Assembly (NCBI GenBank): GCA_015143295.1
Contig: CM026570.1
Location: forward strand, 24,497,250 to 24,561,249
DNA from: Tetracentron sinense
Lineage: Eukaryota; Streptophyta; Magnoliopsida; Trochodendrales; Trochodendraceae
DNA: 64,000 nt
Direction of reading: 5' to 3'
A program made the translations under genes and the position numbers. Under the pieces are notes generated by a model that was given only the letters and a program-made list of their open reading frames with translations, had not been told where the DNA came from and ran no database searches. Of this stretch, positions 31,919 to 43,420 are shown one piece after another (the stretch's first letter is position 1; each line of letters starts with the position of its first letter).

Positions 31919-32420
31919 GTACCAAGAAGCCTTTGATAGAATAAAGCAGTATCTTCTCCATCCTCCAGTCCTTGTGCCTCCTACACCGAGACGGCCACTG
32001 CTAATTTAAATTTCAGTGCAAGAAATCTTCGTGGGGTGCGTCCTGGCACAACATGACGAGATAGGAAGAACAGAGCAAGCCATCTACTGCATCAGTAAGC
32101 ACCAGCTAGAGTACAAAGAAAGGTACAGTCCGCTCGAGAAAACTTGTCTGGCATTGGTCTAGGCTACTTAGTGTCTTCGGCACTATCCGCTTTCCTATCT
32201 GGTAATCCTGATCCCCAGATGGACCCACTCAGTACTTACTGGAAAATCCAACTACTACCGGGAGGACAGCCTGATGGCTCATGATGTTGTCAGAATTCGA
32301 CATCACATACATGACTCAGAAGTCAATCAAGGGGCAGAAGATTGCAGATCACCTGGCCCACAGTCCAGCACAAGACTACGTCTCCGTACATGATCAGTTT
32401 CCAGATAAAGCCATCATGTA
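31919..32420 (+). pseudogene. gypsy D RNase H
   Basis: Broken frames give QEAFDRIKQYLLHPPVLVPP, EIFVGCVLAQHDEIGRTEQA, YKERYSPLEKTCLALV and MTQKSIKGQKIADHLAHSPA, the usual order after RT in gypsy elements. Stops interrupt at several sites. No complete active site can be read in one frame. Confidence 0.6.
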
Positions 32421-32434
32421 TACAGAGCCTGAAA

Positions 32435-32885
32435 AGCAACAATACCTCGGTTAGGAGTTATACTTTGACAAAGCCGCTAACAATTATGGACATGGGGCAA
32501 GAGCCGTCCTGATCTCACTTAAGGGTGAACACCTCCCCATCTCAGTCAAGTAGTAATTCAGATGTTCAAATAATGAAGAAGAGTATGAGGCGTTCATAAC
32601 AGGACTGAAAGAAGCCCTGGGCATCGGGATTGAAGAGATAGACGTCTATAATGACTCATCTTTGGTAATCTGTCAAACAAATGAATCTTGGGCCATCTGA
32701 GAAGCAAGGCTAGTCCTGTACTTAGCCTACCTCAACATGTTGATCACTCAATTCAGGAGAATCACCTTCAGTCACATGTCCAGGAACCACAACAGATTCA
32801 CTGATGCATTGGCCACTCTCGCCTCCATGGTTCAGATCCCTAGGGGATTCATGCTCTGGCCAATTGAGATTCAGCAATAGGATCA
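32435..32885 (+). pseudogene. gypsy D archaeal-type RNase H
   Basis: ELYFDKAANNYGHGARAVLI carries the YFD motif, FRCSNNEEEYEAFITGLKEA the Glu, IDVYNDSSLVICQTNESW the middle Asp, and HNRFTDALATLASM the last Asp. At least four in-frame stops. As in element A, this second RNase H between the first RNase H and integrase marks the Tat lineage. Confidence 0.7.
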
Positions 32886-32989
32886 GCCTGCCTACTACCT
32901 TGAGATCGAAGAGGTATCAGACGACAAACCTTAGTACACAGACATCAAGCAATATCTCGACGATGAGACCTTCCCACTCGATGCCACCA

Positions 32990-34180
32990 AACTAGACTGT
33001 TGGGCGATCAGAAGGCTGGCCATTCAGTTTGTCCTCTTTGGAGGAATCTTATTGAAAAGATCGCGAATCTGATCTGGCTCAGATGACTCAACACTAGTGA
33101 AGCTACACAGATAGTTGAGAAAGTTCACGGAGGAACTTGTGGCCCACACATGAACGAGTTAATGCTCTCCAAGAAGATACTCAGACTGGACTACTACTAG
33201 TCTACAATGGAATTTGACTGTTGCCAGTATGTACAGAAGTATCACCAGTGCTAAATCTATGCCGACAGGATCAACGCACCGTCGACCAGGCTGCACAATC
33301 TCACTGCTCCATATCCATTCTCAGCTTGAGGCATCGACGTCATCGGGCACATAGCCCCGAAAGCATCAAACGGACATCGATCCATCCTGGTTGCAATTGA
33401 TTACTTCACAAAGTGGGTCGTGGTAGTCCCTTATGCCAACGTCATAGCCTTCGTAGTTCAGCGTTTCCTAAAGAAGGACATCATCTGCCGGTACGGGGTC
33501 CCATTTGAGATTGTAACAAACAATGTTCTCAACTTCTGTAACAAGGGGATGATAGATCTCTGTTAGAAATTTAGGATACAACATCACAACTCTACGCCAT
33601 GCAGGCCTCAGACCAACGGTGTAGTTGAAGCCGCCAACACAAACATGAAGAAGATCATAGAAAAGATGGCAACCAACTACTCTGCCTGGCATGAGATGCT
33701 CCCATACGCACTCATGGCCTACAGAACGTCCATCTGAACTTCAATTGGGGCAACACCGTTCTCTTTGGCCTATGGTATGGAAGCAGTCCTCCTTATTGAA
33801 GTTGAAATTTTATCACTCCGAGTGTTAATGGAAGTAGAAATCTCAGAAGCAGAATGGACACAGACCCGGTATGAGCAGTTGAATCTGATCGAAGAGCGGC
33901 GACTGAAAGCCATCAACCATTCTCAGGCCTATCAGAGGCGCATGGCTAAGGCATTCAATAAGAAGGTCAAGCCACGAAGCATTGAAGTCCGTGACCTAGT
34001 TCTCCGAAAATGTTGTCAAACCGTCCTGACTCAAGGGGCAAGTTTGCACCCAACTATAAAGGCCCATACATCGTCCGAGACAAATTCTCCGGCAGCGCCC
34101 TTCGACACAGACGTAGGGATGACAAAGACCTCCCAGAGCCTGTCAACAAGGACAAAGTCAAACAATACCACGCTTAAGAT
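32990..34180 (+). pseudogene. gypsy D integrase
   Basis: The core reads YPFSA-GIDVIG-IAPKASNGHRSILVAIDYFTKW with the first Asp, then TNNVLNF (SDN changed to TNN) and PCRPQTNGVVEAANTNMKKI with the Glu, ending MLPYALMAYRTS. The C-terminal part is open at 33765-34184 (MAYGMEAVLLIEVEILSLRV, EERRLKAINHSQAYQRRMAK, KKVKPRSIEVRDLVLRK). The zinc-binding N-terminus is barely readable. Multiple stops and frameshifts. Confidence 0.75.
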
Positions 34181-34380
34181 CTAGATCTGATAGGCGCTTT
34201 ACACTCATAGATTCCCCAAGAAATGACAGGAGGCCATCCTTGGCATACTCCTTATCCCCAGCAATGTAAACCATTTTCAAATCAATGAAATCTGCTAGTT
34301 AGCCCCTTTGAGCCTAATAGCTCTTCTTTCATGAAACCTTTTCAGGGCACCCTCCCTTGCCAAGCTATGACATTTGCCTA

Positions 34381-34422
34381 AACTACGTCATGACCTGATC
34401 CTGTAAAGGGTAAGTAGGCAAC
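34381..34422 (+). other. two-stem hairpin motif, copy 4
   Basis: CTACGT (34383-34388) faces AAGTAG (34412-34417) with one mismatch; inner CCT faces GGG. It is followed by GCAACC as in other copies. Confidence 0.45.
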
Positions 34423-36109
34423 CTAACAAATCAGGTGTGGTCACTAAAGGGATCAAGATATTTTTAGAATCATCTCCCAAGTAGGATCCAGACATCCCCT
34501 AAACCATCCCTAGTGGAGCCAAAGCCTCTCCAAAAAAGTCTCCCCAAAGAGTCCAAACAAAGCAAGAATCCTCTCGACTTTCCCAACCGAGTCAACTCTC
34601 AAGGCTATAAAATTTCCATCAAAAGAAAACCCAAAATAGAAGTCGAAACATTCTCAAAGTCAGAGACTCCCCACAGAAGCAAACCTCTCCGGACTCTTTC
34701 CCCAAGCAGAGACAACCTCTCAAATTCCCCAACGGAGCAAAAGAAAACTCCGCTGGGAATCCCAAAGTATAAATCAGAGTAGAATAGGAGAAGTCCCCTT
34801 GCGAGTCTAAATCCACTACAAAAGAGAAGTCCGAGGGTGTCCCAAACATCGGTCTCCTAGCCTACATTTCGTCCCACTCTAAGTCCTCCTAGATCCTCTA
34901 GAAACAACGAGAGCAAGCGCAGTATCCCATCTACATCCCTAGCGGAACTCAAATCGTCAGTAGAGCGTCATTCAGGGCAATGAAGGGAGAAGATCCATTT
35001 TCCCCAACAAATCACGGGCATGAGTGAAAAACGGAAATGGCCTCATTGCGTAAAAATTACGCGACCCCAGACATAGTCTTGCGACTAGGGGTAAAAATCA
35101 ATCAGCTTCACAGGTATTAGAAAAACCGGCACCGACCTCACTGCGCAAAAATTATGCAAACCCATGACTTGGTCATTCCAAGGGCAAAAAAGGGAAAAAA
35201 GCTGAAGAGCAGTTTGACAACAAAGTCCAGCAGTAATCAGTCTCGTCGAATTCCCAACAATCCCCCACAGATTGCCAACAGATGGCATAGAGAAACAAGA
35301 TTCCCCAGTAATAGTCTCCAGTAGATTTCCTCGGTAGTAGTCTCCAGCAGATGTCACAACTCCCCAGCCGACAGTTAACGATCTCCAGTAGAGTTCCACT
35401 TCCCAACAGATCCCCAGCAACAGTCTACCACAGTGTATCCCCAGCAGCGGTCTACAGCAGTGACACATTGCCCAGCGGATCCCCCGTAGAAGCCTCCAAA
35501 TGCTCTCTACAACACTCTCCACAACAAGAGTCTAGAAGTTTCTAATTGCTTTGCAGCAAGCTTCTCCCCAGCCAGAGTCCACACTCTCCAGCAGTGCTAA
35601 AACAAGCAGGTCTTCCCCCCAAGCTCCCCAGCGGTGATGAAACCTCTTCTGGGTCATACTCCACTCTCTGAGAGTAAAAGACAGACTACAAAATCCCCTA
35701 AGCCCTAACAAAGTTGATTTCCTAGCAAATCTAAAAGCTAGCTAAACATTCTTTCTCTAAAAAATTCAAAACCTTTTACAGAATTCTAACACTTTTCTAA
35801 AAATGTTTTTCAAAACAGAGCTTCTGGTACCGAGACCTAGTCGTACCAGCCTGCATCAAGCAGCCCCAGCAAGATAAGAAGAAAGAAGACGACGCCACAC
35901 ATCCCCGCAAGTCGCAATCAACAAAGTCATGGGAAAACATCCTCGTCTTTACACCCTGCATAACATCATCAAAATCTATTGCCTCTAGGCCATTTCAAAC
36001 ATCAATTTGGCTAGCGCTTTTGGGACATGTCATCTCAAAATCAATTCGGCTAGTGCCTCCGAGACATGTCATCTCAAAATCAATTCGGCTAGCACCTCCA
36101 GAACATGCC

Positions 36110-36600
36110 ACAACCCCTTCGACACCCCGTGTGTCTTTAACATCCTGCGTATCCTTTGACAACCTTGTCCTACCGCGATATCACTTGCATGTCCCTCTTT
36201 CGACACCCCCTTATGTTTAACATCCCAAGTGTACCATTGATATAACACACCTTCTCAACATGCCGACAACTCACATGTCCCCCTTCGACACCCCGTGTAT
36301 CTCTGATGTCTCAGGTGAGCATTGACATAACACAATTTGTCGACACCTCACATGTCCCCTTCGACAGCCCATGTGTCTCTGACATCCCAGGTGAGCATCG
36401 ATATAACAAAATTTGTTAGCACCTTGCATGTCCCCCTTCGACACCCCGTGTGTCCCCGACCTTCCAGGTGAGCATCGACATAACGCACTTTGTCAGCACC
36501 TTGCACATCCCCCTTCGGCACCCGTGTATCTCTCACATCCTAGGTGAGCATCGACATAACATAACTTTTCGGCACCTCGCATGTCCTCCTTCCGAAACTT
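36110..36600 (+). repeat. minisatellite in gypsy D
   Basis: Six or so units of 62-75 bp on the pattern CACATGTCCCCCTTCGACAC, CCCGTGTGTCTCTGACATCC, AGGTGAGCATCGACATAACA. Units differ by a few bases. Open frames through it are a by-product of the repeat. Confidence 0.8.
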
Positions 36601-36989
36601 CGCATGTCCTTTGTTGTTTTAGCTAAGCAACTCCAGGAAATACCACAGTAACCAATCCGGGCTAGCGCCTCTGGGACATTTCATCCTTCATACCATCCAT
36701 CAATTCCCCGCATAGGTTGCACGGACTAATCCCCCAAAGAGTGGTCCTAACTACTTCCACTTTTCCCAACTCGCCCATGTCCCCAGCAGGTATAGGCAAG
36801 CACATCACTTGCACAACTTGCATGCATATCATCACTCTTAAAAATCCAACCTGGTATAAAAATAGGATGATTCCAGTCTTTGCCGTTCAGTCACCAATTT
36901 AGCACTCTCCGGTAAAGAGGGCCAGCTGTAAGCACCTAATTTTTACACTCTGCCTTAACCATAATTAAAATCTCTTAACTATGGTTATC

Positions 36990-37620
36990 CCCAATTGAGT
37001 CCTAGTCAAGCCCTAAACCCTAGGCAATCCCAGGTAAAACCCTAGACTAACCCTGATCAAACCCTAAGCCTAACCCTAGGTGAACCCTAGGCCTAACCCT
37101 AGTCAAGCCCTAAACCCTAGGCAATCCTAGGTAAAACCCTAGACTAACCCTAGGTAAACTCTACTTAAACCCTAGGTGAACCCTAGGCAATCCCAGGTAA
37201 AACCCTAGACTAACCCTAGGTAAATCCTGATCAAACCCTAGGCCTAACCCTAGTCAAGCCCTAAACCCTAGGCAATCTCAAGTAAAACCTTAGACTAACC
37301 CTAATCAAACCCTGGGTTTAACCTTAGGTGAACCCTAGGCCTAACCCTAGTCAAGCCCTAAACCCTAGACTAACCCAAGGTAAACCCTAATCAAACCCTA
37401 GGTGAACCCTAGGCCTAACCCTAGTTCAAACCCTAACCCTAGGACAAGCCCTAAACCCTAGACTAACCCTAGGTAAACCCTAATCAAACCCTGGGTCTAA
37501 TCCTAGGTGAACCCTAGGCTTAACACTAGTAAAGCCCTAAACCCTAGGCAAACCCTGGTCAAACCCTAGCCTAACTCTAGATAAACCCTAGTTCAGCCCT
37601 AGGGTTTAAAAACCCTAAAA
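36990..37620 (+). repeat. AACCCTAGG-type minisatellite in the gypsy D LTR
   Basis: About 620 bp of diverged units such as AACCCTAGGCCTAACCCTAG, TCAAGCCCTAAACCCTAGGC and AATCCCAGGTAAAACCCTAG. It resembles plant telomere repeats (CCCTAAA) only superficially: unit lengths vary and the array lies inside an LTR. The solo relative has a much shorter version at 48530-48630. Confidence 0.8.
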
Positions 37621-39580
37621 TCAAGCCCAGAGCCTTCTGTGGGCCCAAACATGGGCCCACAAGCCATTTGGAGCCATTGCAGTGGGCCCACCACCAAAAT
37701 TCAAACTTTTTAGTAATAGTGGTAATAACTTTACCATCATTACCAAATTAGGCAAAAGCTACAGTGGACCAGGCTAATTGTGTGAGGGTTGGGCCCTGAT
37801 TAGCAAAGATCAGGTAATGGCGGTAGATGTTCTACTGTCATTCCCGGTTCAAGCTAATCCAAGAATGGCGGTAGGCTATCTACCGCTATTACTGGATTTC
37901 TAGTTTGCAGCACAGCTCACCTCACTGCAGCTCTCCAGTCCGCCTCCCCAGTGTCTACCACCTTCCCAGTAATCTTTATAATGCCCTAGGTCCCCTTGAA
38001 CTCTATAGATAGTCTCTTATTTTCTTAGTTCAAAGACACTCCAAAAATCTCATACCAAACCCCTACTAGTGCACGACTAGCCCATTCTAACTTCTCCTCA
38101 GCCTTGGTTCTGACCTTAGAAAGATCCCAGGAGCACCAGGGAGCTACTCCATGTCCACCTTGCACCACCACCACTCTACACCACCTCTGTCAAACCGAAG
38201 GAGTCAAGCTTAGGTATGGTTCCCCTACCCCATTTACTTTCTGTTCTAAACCATGTAAGACCCCCTGGTCCTACCCAGTGGGTCCTTTATTTCTATTTTG
38301 TTGCTTCTTAGCCAAGTACAGAGGTCCCCCACCTTCTTCATAGGTGTGGTGGAACCCCCTTGAGGAATCTTAAGCTTGGGTACAATACCCCATTGCACAG
38401 AACTCCCCCTTAGTCTTCTGGGGGTCCCTGAAGCCATAAGGGATCCCCTGGAACCCACTGGTGCAGCCCCCATAGGGGAAAATCAATTTTCTGGAAAAGT
38501 CCAACAATTGCGGTAGAATAATCACCGTCATTCCTGATCCCTCCCTTTCCAGCATCTGTACACCCCTTTGGCTGGGGCCCTGGTCCATTCAAGGGCCATG
38601 GTTGGGTCCCCCTAGTGCTCCTCTATCTGGCCTGGTCCTTCCAGGCCCAACCCAGTAGCTTAACTATGGTTAAATCATCCAAAACCAGGAGTTAGCTTAA
38701 TGGTGGTAGATAGTCTACCGCCATTACAGTATACCAAATACAGTAGCTTTGGTCCACTGTGGGGCTCACTCCAGACCTCTCCTTGGGCCCAAGGTCTTCC
38801 CTCTTCACCCTTATTGTTCCAGAACACCTTAAGTTAGTCCCTAACTCATCCTATAGACCCTGTAAAACCCTTCGGAATTGCTTCTGTAACGATTGTAATC
38901 CTATTACCATCATTATCTGTTTTCTATCTTTTGGGCTTTTGTACAAGGCCCAGACTTGGTACGAGGCCACTTTAGACCCTGTCATGCTCTCGGGGCCCAC
39001 CCTGACCTACCTAGACCATTTAACCGGAGTTAACCTAACCCCGGTTAATTTTTAACCATGATTAAGCTCCATTAACCCTTGGTAAAAATATGGAAAAATA
39101 CCAAAAATTCTGAATTCATCGCATGTGTTCAAAATGTTACTGCTTTGGCCTTTTCACCATGATTAGCAAACCTAACCATGGTTACTTTACCTATTTAACT
39201 CCAGTTAGCAATCCTAACCTCGGTTAAATTTGATTTTGGCCTACCAGACCCAACCTCAGCCTATCAGGCTTAACCTTGTTACCTTCAACTATGGTTAGTA
39301 ATCCTAACCACGGTTAGTTTAACCCTTAACCTCGGTTAGCAACCCTAACCTTGACTATCTTCGATTTTGGCCTACCGGGTCTAGTCTTAGTCTATCGGAC
39401 TTACCCTTTGGCCTACCGGACCTAATTCTTAATCTACCGGACTAACCCTAAGCCTATCAAGCTTAAACCATGCACTTGACCAACCTCGATCAACCAAACT
39501 CTAGTCTACTGGACTAGTCCATTAGCCACCCTTGGTGCACACACACACACACCCTAGCCTTGACACGGGTTCATGTGCTT

Positions 39581-39623
39581 GAATTACGCTCAGTCTGATC
39601 TCACATTGTGAGTACGTGGGCAA
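39581..39623 (+). other. two-stem hairpin motif, copy 5
   Basis: TTACG (39584-39588) pairs with CGTGG (39615-39619) using G-U pairs; inner CTCAC (39600-39604) pairs with GTGAG (39608-39612). Confidence 0.5.
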
Positions 39624-39750
39624 GCCAATGAACTAGTTAGTTTTTCTTTCTTGACTTAGCATTATCTTAAACATTTAGGCATCTAAACAAAACTTGATTA
39701 AACCTGGCTTACACCTAGCAAATAGGGAACCATTGAAAAATAGAAGTCTC

Positions 39751-39770
39751 GGGGTGCCTAACACCTTCCC
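39751..39770 (+). other. GGTG-CCTAA-CACC hairpin, copy 2
   Basis: GGGGTGCCTAACACCTTCCC, 130 bp downstream of hairpin copy 5, in the same order as in the two solo Tat-type LTRs. Confidence 0.55.
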
Positions 39771-39814
39771 GGACTTAACCGAACCTCTTACCTAAACAAG
39801 GGAAAGATGTTGCA

Positions 39815-41386
39815 TCTTCGTCAAGAGCCATCAAAGTTCAAATCTACCTCTTATGAAAAGAAATTCAAGGAGTCATTCCTCTACCACGCTCCTCTCTACG
39901 GTAAAATTGTTGATTAACCTATCTTAGAGCTAAATGGATTAGGGATTATTCAAAATCACTTTCAAGCCCTTAAATGAGATTATTTCATATCTTCTAAGCT
40001 AGATATGTATCTGAACTTGTTCGGATTTTCTACACTCACTTCAAATTTGACTAATCTACCCAAACCATTACCTCATTTGTTTATGGCCAAGACATTTCAT
40101 TTCATAGAGATGATCTTCAAACTATTTTCAAAATTTTTAAAGGAACTTTCCAATCCTTTGTCAATGATAGATGGACTATGCATGAAGGGTTTAATGAGAT
40201 AGAAGCCCTCAAACTCATATGTGCTAACCAAAACATCTCTAAACCCTTCCAACCCAAGGTCAAAGACCTTACTCTTACCTCTAGGCTTATCCATCACATC
40301 ATCACTTGTGACTTAGTTTCTAGAACCGATGGTAGGGAATATTTGACTTGTTTTGATGTATTCTTGATATGATGCATTCTCACTGCCAAAGCTATCTATC
40401 TTTCATACATCATAGTCCACACCATGGATGATGCAAAAAGAAGGAAATCTGGATGTCTTCTTTATGGCCAATCCCTCACCAAAAATTTTAGGCATTTCAA
40501 GATTCCTCTCTCCTCCTATTCTAACAAGGTAGAGGTAACTGACACAGACATCTACAGCTGGGCCACCATCATGAGGATGGGTTACAAATGACATAATGTT
40601 ATGAACATCTGGGAACCTAAGCCTCCTATTACCCAATCTTCTACATGTGTTCCTACTAGTCAACCAACTTTAGCTCCTCTAGTTCATGAGTCTGCTCCTT
40701 CCAGTGAGGCTCTCATTTCTACTCCTGAAGGTCCTGTCCATCATCTTCAGATATTCCTACTGAGACTCCTTCATCTCTAGCAGCAGAGCCTCAGTCTCCT
40801 AAGCATTCTCTTTACTCTCTTCAGTCTGTAGTACAATCTTCTATACCTTCACCTTCTAGAGTACCTCCACATCATTTTGAGTCCGTGGACCCTCTACTCA
40901 GCATGAGTTCCCTATGAGAGCATCCTTTAATGATGATCTTATCAGCTTACTGATATGCAAGATTGACTCATTAAGCACCAGTATGATCAGCTTCCAGACT
41001 GAAGTCCGAGAGAGGATGGATACTCTCGAGACTAGAGTGGGTAGCCTCCAGACAGAGGTCAGAGGGAGATTTGAGTCTGCAGAGACCAGACTAGAGGATA
41101 TGAGTGTAGAGATAGGCATAATAAAGGAGAGAGTGGATGCCACCACTTCTCTAGTTCAGAGGAGAGCTGTGGGCACTGCTGAGCAACTACTTAGATTAGA
41201 TGATGGGATTTCCCTTATCAAGGGTAGGACTGAGTCAACATATCAGCATATTAGGGCACAAACCCCTATAGTTCTTTAGATGGCTTCTCCAGTGGCCTCT
41301 CAAGCACCTATTATTTACCAGGTGGCTACCCAAGTGACTTAGATGGGTATTGAGATGGTGCACATGAGGTCTGGATCTGTTGAAGT
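39815..41386 (+). pseudogene. orphan envelope-like ORF fragment with coiled-coil tail
   Basis: Reads PSKFKSTSYEKKFKESFLYH, APLYGKIVD, ILELNGLGIIQNHFQAL, then (another frame) LTSRLIHHIITCDLVSRTDG, FDVFLI and SLTKNFRHFKIPLSSYSNKV with TDTDIYSWATIMRMGY. This matches the layout of the 'putative plant transposon protein' (envelope-like) family but is only distantly similar to the copies in elements B and C. A Pro/Ser-rich linker leads to a coiled coil, open at 40914-41279 (TLETRVGSLQTEVRGRFESA). Several stops and at least one frameshift. No matching pol is adjacent; it lies between a cut gypsy LTR and a chromovirus LTR. Confidence 0.6.
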
Positions 41387-43420
41387 TGTCGCGACCCAAA
41401 ATACCCCCTGGGAGTTAGGGATACTTTGGCTCGTGATGTACTATATCTGATACCAAACCATCTTGTAACAATACCCAAGGCATAACATAATAGAATCATA
41501 AATAGTGCGGAAGCTTAAATCGAAGTGTGGAAGCATAACCCAAAAGTTTCTTTTTTAAATATAATCTGTATTCCAAGTTTGTACATACATAACAAAAGTA
41601 AAGGTGGACATGCCCACCTATCAAAATACAAAATGAATCTCACTATCACTCCTCTCAACAATAGTATAGATAGGGCCACCTAGCTAACAGTGCTATAATA
41701 ACTGATATTCGCTTAAAAGTGTTTATTTTTCACGATTATCCTTTGAGAATTATTGAACTCTCCTATGTAAAACTTTTATTTTTACAAACCTTTCTACGTA
41801 AGAGTTTTATCAATTGCATAGAATACATTTTTCTAGTTAAAATGGTGTATTTGCATAGTTTAAACACATTTATGTAAGTCTAGATACTGAGTCATTTCGA
41901 TGAACCCTCATTACATGTTTTAACTGTCTCAGGAACCCTAACTGGATGATTTTCAAGGACTGGAGGCCGTAGTTAAGCATCAAAGCCATTACCAAAGACT
42001 AAAGAGCCAACAGGCTATACCAAGTAGATGCAGGCCAAGTGTGGGCTAAGCCAAGAGATCACAATTACAGAATGAGGCCTAGGGAGCTGAAGAGTTGATT
42101 TCCAAGAAAGAGGACTTGAGTAATAAAGATCACTATACAAGACAAAGGAGAAAAGCTTACTTAGTTGGTGAAATCTATGGGAGTCTGTGTTAGAGACCAG
42201 GGTTCAAAACCCTCTGCCATCATTTTCTCTTATTTTTCTCTTTTATTTCTCAAAATACTAATCTCTCTCTCCTAATCCTATTCGTCCAACCTTAATCATC
42301 TTAGCCGTCCATCCTTACTTTTCAAAACCCTAGTTGGTTCAAAAACCCTAATCCCATCTCTTTTTCCTAAACCTAGCCACCACCTTCTAGCCTAAATCTT
42401 AGCCACCCATATCACCAAACTCTAATCCTAGCCACCCATCTCATTTTCTTTCAAAACCCTAATCCCCTTCCATTTCTTACATTCTTTCCTAATTTCTCTC
42501 CCATCCTAATAACTCACTTTTTAAAAGTGAAACCCTAATTTCTCTTTTTCTCTACGAAATCCTAGCCGTCCATCTCATCACACCCTCTTTCTCTCCAAAC
42601 CCTAACTATGATCCTATATAACCTACACCATCTCTTCCTCTAAAAAATGGTTCCGTCCCCCATAACTTCTCTTCTCATCTCTCTCTCATTTCTCAACCCC
42701 TTTTCTATCTCTCTCTCACCCCACTCTCTATCAACTAACCTCTTCTCTCTCACACACGGATCTTTGGTTCTCTCTCTATCTCTTGGTATATCTCCATCTT
42801 TGGTGACTCTTGCAAAGGAAGGAGAAAAAGAAAGAAAGTGAAGAAGAAAGCTCTCCATCCCACCATTTTTACAGCTTTACTTTCGAATGTTCTTGCAATT
42901 TCTTTGTCTTCAAGTGTTGTAAGTACATTTTAATTTAATGAATCATTCTAAATAAATGTTAGTTTTTTTTTCTCATGTTTAATTATGTTTTATGCTTGTT
43001 TCATGGATAGTAGTAGACCTTAATAATTTCTCAAACAAAAGTGTTTTTTTAAAAATCCCATTATTCCATCATTCTCACCACTCCACCATTTTAATCTTTT
43101 CTTTATTTTATTTTTTTTATTTTTTTATTTTCTTTATTGCACTAACTAACTAACCCCGAGTGAGGATTCGACATCCGACACAAGCCCTATACAATTCTCA
43201 TATGTATGCAAGATTCGGATTAAATTAAAGTATTGAAATAGGGTGATTCGTTTCAACGACCGAAAAGCCGTGTTTCAATAACCAGAATCCCAAATGCAAG
43301 TATTTAAAGGAATTCAAATCACAAAATTCATGCTCAAAACCCGTCATGGAAAACTTTTTAGAATTACTAAGATATCCCTACTAAAGCTTGTTTGGTTATA
43401 ACTATTATTAAATCCATTTA
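41387..43420 (-). repeat. chromovirus LTR fragment (hosts a solo LTR)
   Basis: Starts TGTCGCGACCCAAAATACCC, like 27303 and the reverse of 23828, and continues through GTGGACATGCCCACC and CTAGCTAACA (41682-41691). The solo LTR 41703-43277 interrupts it, and the sequence resumes ACCAGAATCCC at 43281. Copia B then inserts after 43420, and the flank continues at 61783. Confidence 0.65.
41703..43277 (+). repeat. solo LTR with TSD ATAAC, gypsy-like
   Basis: Runs 1575 bp from TGATATTCGCTTAAAAGTG to CCGTGTTTCA, flanked by ATAAC at 41698-41702 and 43278-43282. It has a TATATAA box at about 42615, a CT-rich stretch before and after it, and a tRNA-like patch at 42160-42212. There is no coding region. 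The internal family is not certain, but the start resembles other gypsy LTRs (TGATAAGTGCTTAA at 52767). Confidence 0.8.

Larger units (their letters stand above)
34185..36926. repeat. gypsy D 3' non-coding region with tandem repeats
   Basis: No gene is visible. 34490-35660 is built from short CTCCCCAGCAG and GTCTCCAGCAGA-type units, whose translation gives only low-complexity frames. 36010-36110 repeats GACATGTCATCTCAAAATCA about three times. 36110-36600 repeats a unit of about 62-75 bp. A CTACGT hairpin copy sits at 34381. The stretch ends in the polypurine tract AAAGAGGGCCAGC (36914-36926). Confidence 0.65.
30845..39795 (+). mobile_element. Ty3/gypsy Tat-lineage element D, heavily decayed
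   Basis: From the left it contains RT, RNase H, archaeal-type RNase H and integrase, a 2.7-kb non-coding repeat region, a polypurine tract and a 3' LTR cut near 39795. The 5' LTR, gag and protease are missing. Many C-to-T/G-to-A type stops (TAG, TAA in place of CAG, CAA, TGG) are spread through pol, the pattern expected of an old methylated copy. Its LTR family also supplies the solo LTR at 48457. Confidence 0.8.
36927..39795 (+). repeat. gypsy D 3' LTR, truncated at its right end
   Basis: Starts TGTAAGCACCTAATTTTTAC right after the polypurine tract. It matches the family of the solo LTR 48457-50852 along its length, including GGTAG...CTACC hairpins (37810-37890, 38505, 38695), AACCNNGGTTA-type repeats at 39000-39350, the TTACG hairpin (39581) and the GGGTGCCTAACACC hairpin (39751). 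Compared with the solo LTR, the last about 110 bp (from CCCTTACCCTGATCTC on) are missing. It is longer because of the expanded AACCCTAGG minisatellite. Confidence 0.8.

Noticed and set aside
35085-35522. Open frame of 145 codons on the minus strand
   Set aside because: It runs through CTCCCCAGCAG-type tandem repeats of the gypsy D 3' region; the protein is a repeat by-product with no family features.
36348-36536. Open frame on the minus strand with repeated GRGHTG-like units
   Set aside because: Caused by the 62-75 bp minisatellite; no independent support.
36110-36600. CRISPR-like array of spaced repeats
   Set aside because: Plant retrotransposon context; units are contiguous diverged minisatellite copies without constant repeats and unique spacers.
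37000-37600. Interstitial telomere array
   Set aside because: Units are irregular (AACCCTAGG mixed with AATCCCAGG, AACCCTAG) and lie inside an LTR; not a head-to-tail CCCTAAA array.
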